From: JAGMES01 sp023128035
GTDB lineage: Bacteria > Bacillota > Halanaerobiia > DY22613
Assembly (NCBI GenBank): GCA_030627905.1
Contig: DAOVRZ010000067.1
Coordinates: forward strand, 1 to 31,449
Direction: 5' to 3'
DNA length: 31,449 nucleotides
The stretch's first letter is position 1. Every line of letters begins with the position of its first letter. The notes under the pieces were generated by a model, which saw nothing but the letters and a program-made list of their open reading frames with translations, was not told where the DNA came from and did not search any database. This document shows positions 1 to 7,294 of this stretch, piece by piece. The position numbers and the translations under genes were made by a program.

Positions 1-281
1 TAAAAACAATAGATAAAGTTTTTTATTTCTAGATGTAAAAATATTGATTTAATGAAAAAAATCTACACATATAAAATAATGTCTATATTTTGGAATATAT
101 ATTTTGAAATATAGGGTTTAATTAAGCTGTACTGCACTAGTTAGTCATAAATTTTTAACGTTAAAATTTTTTTTATCGTTCAAAAACATTATACAACATA
201 TTAGAATCATATGTCACTATGTCTGCTCAAAAAATTAATAAAAAAAACTACAAGATATCTAATCCTGCAGTTTTTTGACGT
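1..281. other. AT-rich intergenic region, no gene seen
   Basis: Very AT-rich stretch with no open frame having a ribosome binding site on either strand and no clear hairpin terminator. It probably contains the 3' flank of a gene outside the window and the upstream region of the glucan operon. Confidence 0.6.
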
Positions 282-310
282 TTGACAATTTTAGGATACA
301 TGTATATAAT
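282..310 (+). promoter_or_regulatory. Consensus sigma-A promoter of the glucan operon
   Basis: TTGACA at 282-287 and TATAAT at 305-310 are both perfect consensus boxes with a 17-nt spacer. Transcription should start near 317, giving a leader of about 56 nt before the first start codon. Nothing riboswitch-like is visible in the leader. Confidence 0.85.
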
Positions 311-372
311 AATCTTATAGAATTGTTTTTGCCAAGTGTTCTTTATTTTGCCTGCTTAGGGAGTGTGTGTAT

Positions 373-2355
373 ATGAAAAAATTCAAAAAAGAATTTGTTA
401 CTTTTACAGACCCAGAAATTGATGAATTATTTTTTGGAGGTATTCCATCTCACGGTAGATTTTTCACTAAAAAATGCAAAAAGATATCCCAAGGAGTGTT
501 TACAGTCGAAGTAGAAGTACCAAAAGGAGAACTATCTTATCACTTTTATCATGGTGATCATTACAACAACATTAGTCTTGATCCAAACAATTTACAAAGA
601 GGTGCAAAAAATTGGCATTCAATATGTGAAATTGGAACTGCAGCTACTCTACCAGCTAATTTTGAAGATACTCCTTCTTTTGTCTCTCAGGTAAATTCGC
701 AAAACTACGAATTTAAGGTTATTGCTTCGGAACGATGGATTCAAGAAATCCATTTGCAAATCTATGATGATACTTCATTGAAGAATGAATTAGAGTTACC
801 AAAATTATTTTCATATAAAAAATTCACATATTATAAGATACTTATTCCAAAAGAATTTTTAATTGCTGGAGATAAATATTTATTTAAAATCATCGGTTCA
901 ACAAATACTTATTATCTCGGTACAGCGAAAACTCTTTTAAAATCACCTGCATTCTTCTTTGAAATAGATAAAATTTTAAATCCAAAAACAGAACTAAATT
1001 ATCCAGCAAACAGCATAGTTTATCAGTGCTTTCCAGACACTTTTTGCAAAATTGGAAACATCAGCACTTCAATTGAATTAGAGACCTGGGGTTCTGAACC
1101 TTCGCATTTTTCATTTTTCGGTGGAAACCTTAAAGGTATTATTAGCAAATTAGATTATTTAAGTAATTTGAATATTACACATTTATATTTAACTCCAATT
1201 TTCGAAGCTAAAAGTAATCATAGATATGATTGTATTAACTATAAAAACATTGACCCACTTTTAGGAAACAAAGAAGATTTTGAAGAACTCGTTGAAAAAG
1301 CTCATTCAAAAAATATTAAAATTACTTTAGATATTGTTTTAAATCACTGCGGAGTTAATTATTTTGCATTTCAAGATGTGTTACAAAAACAAGAAAAATC
1401 AAAGTACAAAGACTGGTTTGTAATAGAAAAATTTCCTGTTGAAGTGAAGTCTTACAATCCCAATTATAAATGCTGGTGGAACAATGGAAATATGCCTGAG
1501 TTCAATTTTAATAATCCTGAAGTAAGAGATCATCTTTTAGATATTTGTAAATTTTGGATAACAGAATATAATGTTGATGGATGGCGTATTGATGTAAGTT
1601 CTGAAATTGAAATTAAGTTCTTAAAAAAACTACGCACAGAACTTAAAACTTTAAAAAGTGATACCTTGTTAATTGGAGAAAATTGGAAAGACGCGAGCTT
1701 GTTTCTCAATGATGGAGACACCTTATGTGGTGTAACAAACTATATATATTGGTGGAAACTATTAACACCATTATTAGTAGAAAAAAAGCTAAACATTTCA
1801 ACTTTCGCTACATTTTTAATGGATGTTTATTTTAAATATCCCCACAATCGTGTTTTAAATAATTGGAACATCATTAGCAGTCATGACATTCCTAGATTTA
1901 TATCTATGTTAGAAAATAAAAAGGACATTTATTATGCTGTGTTTTTACAATTTATGTTGCCTGGAACTCCAATACTCTATTATGGAGATGAGATCGGTTT
2001 AGAAGGTTTAGATGATCCTTTAAATCGGGCCTGTATGAACTGGGATTTAGATTTTAATAATAATAAATTATTTAAATGGTACAAACTTTTAATTAATATT
2101 TATCTAAAAGAAAAATCTATAAACCAGGGTCATTTATCTATCATCAAAGCTGATGATACTAGAAAAATTTTTATTTTCAAAAGATACCTAAAAGATTCTT
2201 CAATTATTTATTGTGCTATGAATATGTCAAACGAAAGAAAATCAATTTCTTTAAAAGAACTCAATATAACTGAACAACTTGTTGATTTAATAACTATGAA
2301 TAAAATTGATGAAACTATTACTTTTGCTCCAGGACAATGCCTTATTTTAAAATAA
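373..2355 (+). CDS. GH13 family alpha-glucan hydrolase/transferase (neopullulanase or alpha-amylase like)
   Basis: Cytoplasmic glycoside hydrolase family 13 enzyme of 660 residues that should act on alpha-1,4 glucans or maltodextrins. A N-terminal beta-rich region (about 1-210) precedes the (beta/alpha)8 barrel. The GH13 signatures are all visible: DIVLNH at 320-325, GWRID with the nucleophile Asp407, GEN with the acid/base Glu436, and SSHD with Asp505. The YGDEIGL motif follows at the barrel end. No signal peptide is seen, so it probably works inside the cell. An in-frame GTG at 367 is only 3 nt from the AGGGAG ribosome binding site (358-363); the ATG at 373 has 9-nt spacing and is preferred. 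Only 54 bp separate it from glycogen synthase, so the pair is likely one operon. The exact specificity (cyclomaltodextrinase, neopullulanase or amylase) cannot be told from sequence alone. Confidence 0.85.
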   Translation: MKKFKKEFVTFTDPEIDELFFGGIPSHGRFFTKKCKKISQGVFTVEVEVPKGELSYHFYHGDHYNNISLDPNNLQRGAKNWHSICEIGTAATLPANFEDTPSFVSQVNSQNYEFKVIASERWIQEIHLQIYDDTSLKNELELPKLFSYKKFTYYKILIPKEFLIAGDKYLFKIIGSTNTYYLGTAKTLLKSPAFFFEIDKILNPKTELNYPANSIVYQCFPDTFCKIGNISTSIELETWGSEPSHFSFFGGNLKGIISKLDYLSNLNITHLYLTPIFEAKSNHRYDCINYKNIDPLLGNKEDFEELVEKAHSKNIKITLDIVLNHCGVNYFAFQDVLQKQEKSKYKDWFVIEKFPVEVKSYNPNYKCWWNNGNMPEFNFNNPEVRDHLLDICKFWITEYNVDGWRIDVSSEIEIKFLKKLRTELKTLKSDTLLIGENWKDASLFLNDGDTLCGVTNYIYWWKLLTPLLVEKKLNISTFATFLMDVYFKYPHNRVLNNWNIISSHDIPRFISMLENKKDIYYAVFLQFMLPGTPILYYGDEIGLEGLDDPLNRACMNWDLDFNNNKLFKWYKLLINIYLKEKSINQGHLSIIKADDTRKIFIFKRYLKDSSIIYCAMNMSNERKSISLKELNITEQLVDLITMNKIDETITFAPGQCLILK

Positions 2356-2409
2356 TTTGCTAATTTATTGACTTCAATAAACAAACCCAAAATGTTAGGA
2401 GGTTTTAGA

Positions 2410-3930
2410 ATGTCAGATTTAAAAAACGAAATATTATCTAAAGATTTAATGGATACTCTCAAAAATTCACAAAAACTTATTGTTCATGTCGCAATAGAAA
2501 ATGCTCCCTATTCAAAAAGAGGAGGGCTAGGTGATGTTGTAGGAAGTTTACCAATATATTTATCTAATCATCAATATACTAATTTAATTTTCTCACCATA
2601 CTACAGTATCTTAGATGGTAATCCTGATTTAGTTCATGAAGAAGAAATAGATTTTAATGGAGTATCCTACTGTTATCAGTTGTATGCTATAAAAAAGGGA
2701 TATAATTTTAACTTATTTGTAAAAATCGAAGAGGCCTTCTCTTTTGATGAAATATATTCAAATGGACTATTGCCATATACTGCTGAAATTACTTTAAATT
2801 ACTTTGTATTTTCGAAGGTAATTGTACATTTTATGAATAAGTACATAAATATTTGCTATATTATGACTCATGATTGGCATGTTGGTGCCATTTATCTTTA
2901 CCTCCAACCTTCTAAATCAAAATATAAAACCTTTCATATAATACACAATTATCACTATCAGGGCGGATTATTTGAAGATATTATTCCATATTTAGAATCT
3001 GAAATTCAAGGTTATATCTCTTCTTTCTTTTCAAAATATGGCTATTGTTCCTTATCTGCTTTAGCTTTAGAATATACAGATCAAATAATAACTGTAAGTC
3101 CAAGCTATGCTGAAGAACTGATTAATCAAAAAGCTCCTCATCCTGGATTACAGTTTATTGCTAACAAAAAAAATATTGTAGGTATTTTAAACGGGACATA
3201 CTCAAATATATGGAACCCACAAAACGATGAGTATCTTATAAAAAATTATGATGTTAACTCTTTACATTATAAAACTCCAAACAAAGAATATTTAATTAAC
3301 AAATTTAATTTAAAAATTACTAAAACTACACCCCTAGTCGTAATGCTTTGTCGCCTAGCAATGCAAAAGGGTATTGATTTATTTATTGATATGAAGATCG
3401 GCTCAAATTTTGATATAATTCAACGAATGAAAGGTTTATTAGACATGGGTATAGGATTAATCATATGTGGTACACCTCAAGGTGGCCTTGATGGACCTAT
3501 TGATATTCAATTCAAAGAAATTTATAATACTTACAAAGATCGTTTTGTGTATATCAACAATTATACAGAAGAAATCGCTCATCAACTCTTAGCTGGTGGC
3601 GATATACTTATCCATCCATCACGGTTTGAACCTTGTGGTTTAACTCAAATGTACTCTTTAGCATATGGTACAATTCCAATTGTTACTCCTGTAGGTGGTT
3701 TAAAGGATAGTATCACTTGCTTTATAGATAATCCAAATGAAGGGTTTGGTTTTCATATGCCAAGTTATGGCTATGAAGAACTTTCTCAAGTGTTACAAAA
3801 AGCAGTTTCATGCTATCAAGATAAAAAACTTTGGACCGAGTTAATTATTAGAGCTATGAGTCAAAATAATGATTGGACTTATCGGATCCAACCATATCTA
3901 GAACTATTAGAAAAAGATGTAATAACTTAG
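2410..3930 (+). CDS. glgA: Glycogen synthase (ADP-glucose type, GT5)
   Basis: Transfers glucose from a nucleotide sugar (ADP-glucose in bacterial relatives) to the growing alpha-1,4-glucan chain. The 506-residue protein has the usual GT5 length. The N-terminal K-x-G-G-L substrate loop appears as SKRGGLGDVVGSLP, followed by HDWH, the ITVSPSYAEE segment and GILNG..WNP. The C-terminal donor site has CRLAMQKG and the family signature EPCGLTQMYSLAYGT, then PVGGLKD. The start at 2410 has AGGAGG at 2397-2402 with 7-nt spacing; an upstream in-frame codon lacks one. It follows the GH13 enzyme in the same direction, pointing to storage-glucan synthesis and turnover. glgB, glgC and glgP are not in the window. 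A terminator hairpin overlaps its stop codon. Confidence 0.93.
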   Translation: MSDLKNEILSKDLMDTLKNSQKLIVHVAIENAPYSKRGGLGDVVGSLPIYLSNHQYTNLIFSPYYSILDGNPDLVHEEEIDFNGVSYCYQLYAIKKGYNFNLFVKIEEAFSFDEIYSNGLLPYTAEITLNYFVFSKVIVHFMNKYINICYIMTHDWHVGAIYLYLQPSKSKYKTFHIIHNYHYQGGLFEDIIPYLESEIQGYISSFFSKYGYCSLSALALEYTDQIITVSPSYAEELINQKAPHPGLQFIANKKNIVGILNGTYSNIWNPQNDEYLIKNYDVNSLHYKTPNKEYLINKFNLKITKTTPLVVMLCRLAMQKGIDLFIDMKIGSNFDIIQRMKGLLDMGIGLIICGTPQGGLDGPIDIQFKEIYNTYKDRFVYINNYTEEIAHQLLAGGDILIHPSRFEPCGLTQMYSLAYGTIPIVTPVGGLKDSITCFIDNPNEGFGFHMPSYGYEELSQVLQKAVSCYQDKKLWTELIIRAMSQNNDWTYRIQPYLELLEKDVIT

Positions 3931-3945
3931 TTATTACATCTTTTT
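3911..3945 (+). terminator. Intrinsic terminator after glgA, overlapping the stop codon
   Basis: Perfect 16-bp inverted repeat, AAAAAGATGTAATAAC (3911-3926) and its complement (3930-3945), with a 3-nt loop and a terminal T run. The TAG stop (3928-3930) lies in the loop and first stem base. Confidence 0.85.
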
Positions 3946-3977
3946 CTATATGCGCATAATTACTTGGAAAAAATTGC

Positions 3978-4007
3978 TTGATTTATTTCCAAGATTTAAT
4001 ATATAAT
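3978..4007 (+). promoter_or_regulatory. Promoter of the aminotransferase-reductase fusion
   Basis: TTGATT (3978-3983), 18-nt spacer, TATAAT (4002-4007). Predicted start near 4014. Confidence 0.6.
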
Positions 4008-4012
4008 AAGTA

Positions 4013-4032
4013 TGTGCACACAATTGTACACA
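4013..4032. promoter_or_regulatory. Operator-like dyad at the transcription start
   Basis: TGTGCACA, 4-nt gap, TGTACACA. The two 8-bp arms are inverted repeats with one mismatch. The dyad lies right after the -10 box, over the predicted start, a classic place for a repressor site. The regulator is unknown. Confidence 0.45.
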
Positions 4033-4052
4033 GTTCAATAAGGAGGTGTATT

Positions 4053-6671
4053 ATGCATCCATATATCCAATATGTAAATCCACATCTAGGTAAGTTATTG
4101 AAAGATTTAAAAATGGATAAGCAGTTTATCCGCGGAGAAGGGTGTTACTTATACGACAATCAAGGAAATCAATATTTAGATTGTGTAGCATCCTATGGTG
4201 CATTACCTTTTGGTTCAAACCCCAAAGAAATATGGGATTGTATTCACAATTTTTACCAGACCAAAGAACCCAATTTTATACAACCCTCTGCCTTAAACGC
4301 TGCTGGTGAATTGGCTAAAAAACTCATTGAAATAACACATGAAAAACTTCAATATGTCACATTTACCAATAGTGGTGCTGAATCTGTAGAAGTAGCTATC
4401 AAACTCTGTCGTTCCTCGACTAGTCGGATCGGAATACTATCTACAAAAAACAGCTTTCATGGTAAAACACTAGGAGCATTGTCAGCTACGGGCAAAAATT
4501 CTTATCAACAAGCCTTTGGAGCACCTATCAATGGATTTAATTATGTAAAATATGGTGATCTCGATTCACTAGAGCATGAATTAGAGAATAATCCTGCTTA
4601 TTACGCTGCCTTTATTATAGAACCCATTCAAGGCGAAGGTGGGATTGTTGAGCCTCCAAAAAATTATTTAAAAAAGGCTAAAGAACTCTGCAGTAAATAT
4701 AGGGTTTTATTTATTCTTGATGAGATACAGACTGGGTTAGGAAGAACTGGAACTTTGTTTGCCTATGAAGAAGAAAACGTTTATCCAGATGTAATTTTGT
4801 TAGCTAAAGCCCTTGGTGGAGGAATTGTACCCATTGGGGCATGTATTAGTACAGCAGAAGTGTACAATGAAGAGTTTGCTATTCAGCACTCTTCTACCTT
4901 TGCGGGCAACTCCTTTGCATGTAGAGTTGGACTTAAAGTATTAGAAATTCTCACTAGAAATAATCAAGAAATAACTGAAACGATCAAAAAAAATGGAAAG
5001 ATACTTAAAAACAATCTACTCACTCTTAAAGACCGCTATCCTAAAATTATTAAATCTATCCGGGGTAGAGGATTAATGCTGGGGATTGAATTTGGAATAG
5101 ATCGGAATACCTTCCCAGGAAGTTTTCTTGGCATTATGGCAGAACAAGATTTATTAACTCCAGTTGTATCAAGTTACTTATTAAACAATGAAAAACTAAG
5201 AGTTGCCCCAACATTAAATGGTAATCATGTTATCCGAATCGAACCGCCTTTAAACATAACTGAAAACCAGTGTTTAGCTGCAATTCAGGGTATTGAAAAG
5301 ATGTTAGAAGTCTTAAATGAAGGTAATACAGCAAAATTCCTTTCTTATTTGATCGATACAGATTCTAATAAACAATATAACAAGTTTGTACATAAACATG
5401 AAAGTAGAGTATTTTCCTCGGGTAGTGATGATGAAGGAAGATTTGCATTCTTAATTCATCCAGTTGACCTAAAAAATTACTGTGAATTTGATGAAAGTTT
5501 ATACATATTTAACGAAAATGAATTACATCAACTCACAAGCAGCTGGACAAATATGGTAGAGCCTTTTGCCGTTTCTCAAACCAAAATCATCTCTGCTTCA
5601 GGCAAAGAAGCCTTTGGAGAATTTATTGCTATACCTAAAACCGCTGAACAATTAATCAATATGCCCAAAGATCAAGTGTTAAATGAACTCAAAACAGCCA
5701 TAAATCTAGGTAAAAAACGTGGAGCAAAGATTATTGGACTAGGCGCTTATACTTCCGTAGTTTCAATGGGTGGATTATACTTAAAAGATAGTGATGTACC
5801 ACTAACTACTGGAAATAGTTATACCGTTGTTTCCGCAGCAGATGCTATACTTTATTCAATGGAAAAACTAGAAATTTTACCAGAATATGCTACAGCTGGC
5901 ATCGTAGGTGCAACAGGATCAATCGGTAAAGGTATAACAAAACTTATCTCCCAATCAGTATCCAGACTTATTTTAATCGGTAATCCCAAGAATAAACAGT
6001 CCAGTCTGAAAAGATTATATAATATTGCAGGAGAAATTTATAAGTATCTGGCAACTTTAATAAATGAAGATTTTGAATTTACACCAGGTAGTATAGGATA
6101 TAAATTATTGAAAATGAATAATCTACCGAATTGGGATGCTCATCAAAAGGAGTTTGTTGAGTTTTCAAAAAGTTTTGAGATGAAAGATAGTCCGATAATT
6201 GTCACCACTTCTATCAATGAAATGCTTCCTTTAGCTGATGTGATCATTAGTGCAACAAATAATATAGATAAATTAATTACACCAGGAAATTTAAAATACG
6301 GAGCGATCATTTGTGACATGTCCAGACCAGGAAATGTAAGTGAAGAAGTTCAACAACTTAGACCAGACGTTCTTGTCATCGATGGAGGAGTTATTGAAGT
6401 ACCTGGCCTTCCCTCTTTAGGATGGAATTTTGGATTTGAAAAAGGATTAGCCTATGCATGCATGGCTGAAACAATGATGTTAGCATTAGAGCATCATTAT
6501 ACGCATACTAGTATAGGTTCATCAGGGGTATCTTTAGATAGTATTTTATTCACTAGAGATTTAGCTAAAAAACATGGATTTAAATTAGCGAATTTAAGAA
6601 GTTTTGATCGACCTTTAAGTAACGAAAGATGGGAAACTGTTTTAAATACTCGTTCGCAAAAAATAGGCTAA
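4053..6671 (+). CDS. Fusion: class III PLP aminotransferase + acyl-ACP reductase-like dehydrogenase
   Basis: An 872-residue two-domain enzyme. Residues 1 to about 430 are a class III (ornithine/putrescine type) aminotransferase: TNSGAES, SFHGKTLGALS, EPIQGEGG, DEIQTGLGRTG and AKALGGG, with the PLP lysine Lys252. Residues about 500-872 resemble the long-chain acyl-ACP reductases of cyanobacteria: a GLGAYTS segment, LTTGNSYT, the nucleotide-binding GATGSIG loop at 619-625, SATNN, CDMSRPGNVS, VIDGG and AYACMAETM. The known reductase family turns acyl-ACP into fatty aldehyde; the fused transaminase could convert that aldehyde to an amine, but this is inference. The start at 4053 has AGGAGG at 4041-4046 with 6-nt spacing; an upstream extension lacks a ribosome binding site. 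It has its own promoter and terminator, so it is probably transcribed alone. Confidence 0.8.
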   Translation: MHPYIQYVNPHLGKLLKDLKMDKQFIRGEGCYLYDNQGNQYLDCVASYGALPFGSNPKEIWDCIHNFYQTKEPNFIQPSALNAAGELAKKLIEITHEKLQYVTFTNSGAESVEVAIKLCRSSTSRIGILSTKNSFHGKTLGALSATGKNSYQQAFGAPINGFNYVKYGDLDSLEHELENNPAYYAAFIIEPIQGEGGIVEPPKNYLKKAKELCSKYRVLFILDEIQTGLGRTGTLFAYEEENVYPDVILLAKALGGGIVPIGACISTAEVYNEEFAIQHSSTFAGNSFACRVGLKVLEILTRNNQEITETIKKNGKILKNNLLTLKDRYPKIIKSIRGRGLMLGIEFGIDRNTFPGSFLGIMAEQDLLTPVVSSYLLNNEKLRVAPTLNGNHVIRIEPPLNITENQCLAAIQGIEKMLEVLNEGNTAKFLSYLIDTDSNKQYNKFVHKHESRVFSSGSDDEGRFAFLIHPVDLKNYCEFDESLYIFNENELHQLTSSWTNMVEPFAVSQTKIISASGKEAFGEFIAIPKTAEQLINMPKDQVLNELKTAINLGKKRGAKIIGLGAYTSVVSMGGLYLKDSDVPLTTGNSYTVVSAADAILYSMEKLEILPEYATAGIVGATGSIGKGITKLISQSVSRLILIGNPKNKQSSLKRLYNIAGEIYKYLATLINEDFEFTPGSIGYKLLKMNNLPNWDAHQKEFVEFSKSFEMKDSPIIVTTSINEMLPLADVIISATNNIDKLITPGNLKYGAIICDMSRPGNVSEEVQQLRPDVLVIDGGVIEVPGLPSLGWNFGFEKGLAYACMAETMMLALEHHYTHTSIGSSGVSLDSILFTRDLAKKHGFKLANLRSFDRPLSNERWETVLNTRSQKIG

Positions 6672-6672
6672 A

Positions 6673-6703
6673 AAAAAACCAGTTCAATGTGAACTGGTTT
6701 TTT
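6673..6703. terminator. Bidirectional terminator
   Basis: 14-bp perfect inverted repeat (AAAAAACCAGTTCA and complement) around an ATG loop, with a T run on both strands. It serves the fusion enzyme on the plus strand and the lipoprotein gene on the minus strand. Confidence 0.9.
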
Positions 6704-6732
6704 GCTTTAATAGTTATTTCTTAATAAGTAAT

Positions 6733-7236
6733 TTATTCAAAAATGATAGTTACTTCCTCTGTAACTGGGTTGTTGGAAGCAATGTGAATTGTAAATGTAC
6801 ATTCTCCTAATTCTTGTAAATCTTCATAAGTAATAATTTCAAATTCTTCTGGAATCATTTCTAACAAAGTAGTTACTGTCATCTCTTCGCCAAATTCTTG
6901 TGTGAAATAATCACTAAGTTGAATCTCTTCACTAAGGCCTGCAACGGAAAATGGAATAGTAATCGGCTCAAAATCTACATCAGCAGAATCAAAAACATAT
7001 AAATCTACTTCTTCATTATTCTTTATCCCAGTAATTTTAGCTGAAAAACCTTCAATAGTTAATGCACCAATTCCTGTAGTCGTAACAGTAACAGTAGCAT
7101 CAATTATATCTGCAGCACTTGAAAACACCATTGGATTGGGGCTCACGTCAATCGTAATTCCTGCTGTCATATTACATCCAATTAATAATGAAGCCATCAG
7201 CAAAACCATACCAAAAACAATTAATCTCTTCTTCAC
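6733..7236 (-). CDS. Small secreted lipoprotein of unknown function
   Basis: A 167-residue protein with a classic lipoprotein signal: MKKR, a hydrophobic stretch and the lipobox L-I-G-C with Cys21 as the lipidated residue. The mature part is beta-rich and acidic; it starts with a VSPNP segment and suits an immunoglobulin-like or LEA-like beta fold anchored outside the membrane, but I do not recognise the family. The start is GTG at 7236, supported by AGGAGG at 7244-7249 with 7-nt spacing. It lies 58 bp downstream of the cyclic-di-GMP gene and has a possible promoter of its own in that gap. Confidence 0.75.
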   Translation of the reverse strand: MKKRLIVFGMVLLMASLLIGCNMTAGITIDVSPNPMVFSSAADIIDATVTVTTTGIGALTIEGFSAKITGIKNNEEVDLYVFDSADVDFEPITIPFSVAGLSEEIQLSDYFTQEFGEEMTVTTLLEMIPEEFEIITYEDLQELGECTFTIHIASNNPVTEEVTIIFE

Positions 7237-7262
7237 AAAAACCCCTCCTTCTTCTTTTATTA

Positions 7263-7290
7263 ATTATACCACATTATATTGTTTGTTGAA
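7263..7290 (-). promoter_or_regulatory. Possible promoter for the lipoprotein gene
   Basis: On the minus strand TTCAAC (7285-7290), 16-nt spacer and TATAAT (7263-7268), 20-odd bases before the ribosome binding site. The -10 is perfect, the -35 weak. Confidence 0.45.
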
Positions 7291-7294
7291 AGGG

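Noticed and set aside
1530..2462. Minus-strand open frames opposite the GH13 and glgA genes
   Set aside because: Shadows of strongly supported genes, with no ribosome binding site.
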